Part shown: piece after piece, positions 63,493 through 64,000 of the stretch
Layout of the letters: every line of letters starts with the position of its first letter
Position numbering within the stretch: position 1 is the first letter of the stretch
Assembly: GCA_016711925.1 (NCBI GenBank)
Contig: JADJSA010000009.1
Coordinates: 1 to 64,000 of the forward strand
Direction: 5' to 3'
Source of the DNA: Candidatus Methylophosphatis haderslevensis
GTDB lineage: Bacteria > Pseudomonadota > Gammaproteobacteria > Burkholderiales > Rhodocyclaceae
DNA length: 64,000 nucleotides
Made by a program: the position numbers and the translations under genes
The notes under the pieces: model-generated
What the model was told of the DNA's origin: nothing
Databases searched by the model: none
Seen by the model: the letters and a program-made list of their open reading frames with translations, nothing else

Positions 63493-63831
63493 GCACGTCT
63501 CCCTTTTTCATCCGGTGCAGTCGGGGGCTCGAACTGTCGCTTCGACGGCAACATCGGCCTCCGTCCGCGCGACCGCGCCCGAAAGCCTCATGGATAGACC
63601 ATCCTGGCGATGCCTGCCCTGAGAGCGCCAATCCATGCGCCTCACCGGCATAGCCGGCCTGCGCGGTCCATCCCGCCTGCCTCGCAGGCCGATGAGCCGG
63701 CGCTATCGAAGTGGTGCAATCGGCCATTCGTCTGATTGCATCGGCGACGCCTCGTGTAGCACGATGGAGGCGTTCCGGTCAGCTGCGGAGGCCGCTTGCC
63801 ACGTTCCGTTACGTTCGAGAAAGCGCGCGGC
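63493..63831 (+). repeat. Long direct repeat, right copy (~340 bp), with REP-like locus 9
   Basis: Same orientation as 59202-59543 and ending in the same GAGAAAGCGCGCGGC. It includes REP-like cores at 63578-63660 (AAGCCTCATGGATAG, then GAGCGCCAATCCATGCGCC). The repeat end runs directly into the reading frame of the TPM-domain gene. Confidence 0.9.
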
Positions 63832-64000
63832 GCCGCGCCATCGGCTGCCGCGCTGGCCCTGGCGCTGATACTCGCGCTGGTCGCGGCGCTCGCGGCGGCG
63901 GCGGAGCCCACTACCGGCGGGCTGGTCGCGATTCCGCCGCTGCAGGGCACGGTGGTCGATGCTGCCGGCGTACTGTCGGCCGGCGAGATCGCCCAAGCCG
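63796..64000 (+). CDS. TPM-domain (YgcG-like) protein, N-terminal part, cut by window end
   Basis: From ~63841 the frame reads a hydrophobic Ala/Leu signal or anchor (ALALALILALVAALAAAAE), then IPPLQGTVVDAAGVLSAGEI, the typical start of a TPM domain, whose members are secreted or membrane-bound proteins of uncertain role. No ATG precedes it; the only candidate is a TTG at 63796 inside the direct repeat, so the natural 5' end may have been replaced by the repeat. The gene continues beyond the window. Confidence 0.6.
   Translation, partial: MPRSVTFEKARGAAPSAAALALALILALVAALAAAAEPTTGGLVAIPPLQGTVVDAAGVLSAGEIAQA

Noticed and set aside
59202..63831. Composite transposon made of two IS copies
   Set aside because: The flanking repeats are in direct orientation, hold no transposase frame and no recognisable terminal inverted repeats.

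Overview
The window looks like chromosomal DNA of a GC-rich betaproteobacterium. The pointers are a DUF3567 protein (a family I associate with Betaproteobacteria), the rsxABCDGE-nth gene order, a TRAP dicarboxylate system with its DctB/DctR-type sensor pair, and a class II (B12-dependent) ribonucleotide reductase. I recognise no rRNA, tRNA, CRISPR array or prophage. Most of the window is ordinary core genome. The accessory signals sit at the left edge (0-1.3 kb), at an autotransporter gene (8-9.8 kb), and in the last 7 kb.

Layout. 0.2-1.3 kb: wreckage, with an IS91-type transposase fragment, a MacB-type permease tail and an intergenic repeat. 1.4-7.4 kb: a TRAP transporter (dctPQM) divergent from a sensor kinase and response regulator, with two palindromic operator-like sites between them. 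8-9.8 kb: a trimeric autotransporter adhesin with a 14-residue repeat stalk, broken by a damaged stretch. 9.9-13.3 kb: tilS and accA, divergent from pyrD. 13.4-19.8 kb: the Rsx/Rnf membrane redox complex and endonuclease III. 19.8-21.8 kb: a FIST sensor protein, DUF1841 and a DUF2934-like protein. 22-27 kb: a periplasmic molybdenum hydroxylase operon with maturation genes and two cytochromes c. 27-30 kb: an electrophile-response locus, with an acrylyl-CoA-reductase-like enzyme, a TetR regulator, a NemR-box-like operator and an old yellow enzyme. 30-32.9 kb: MoxR ATPase, VWA protein and a crystallin-fold protein. 33-39.3 kb: LTA-synthase-like sulfatase, an orphan GspE/PilB ATPase, a DNA glycosylase and HtpG. 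39.6-47.1 kb: chemoreceptor, GreB and several conserved proteins. 47.3-53.4 kb: ECF sigma with a putative anti-sigma, a sorbosone-dehydrogenase-like protein, a zinc/cobalt-type exporter, and a small DCC/SDR/DUF2269 operon next to a GbsR/MarR regulator with a perfect 14-bp palindrome. 54.3-57.4 kb: an NrdR box and nrdJ.

57.4-64 kb: accessory segment. Behind nrdJ are DUF2442 remnants around an ImmA/IrrE-type metallopeptidase and a tandem 162-bp repeat. Next comes a cluster for a quinoprotein alcohol dehydrogenase (frameshifted, carrying the lanthanide-type Asp pair), a periplasmic binding protein and a cytochrome c. That cluster lies between two direct copies of a repeat of about 340 bp. The right copy abuts a TPM-domain gene that runs off the window.

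A dispersed REP-like repeat, with core close to GCGCCTATCCATGCG, occurs at nine intergenic loci, often as opposed pairs. It links the left edge, the autotransporter region and the right-hand accessory segment.
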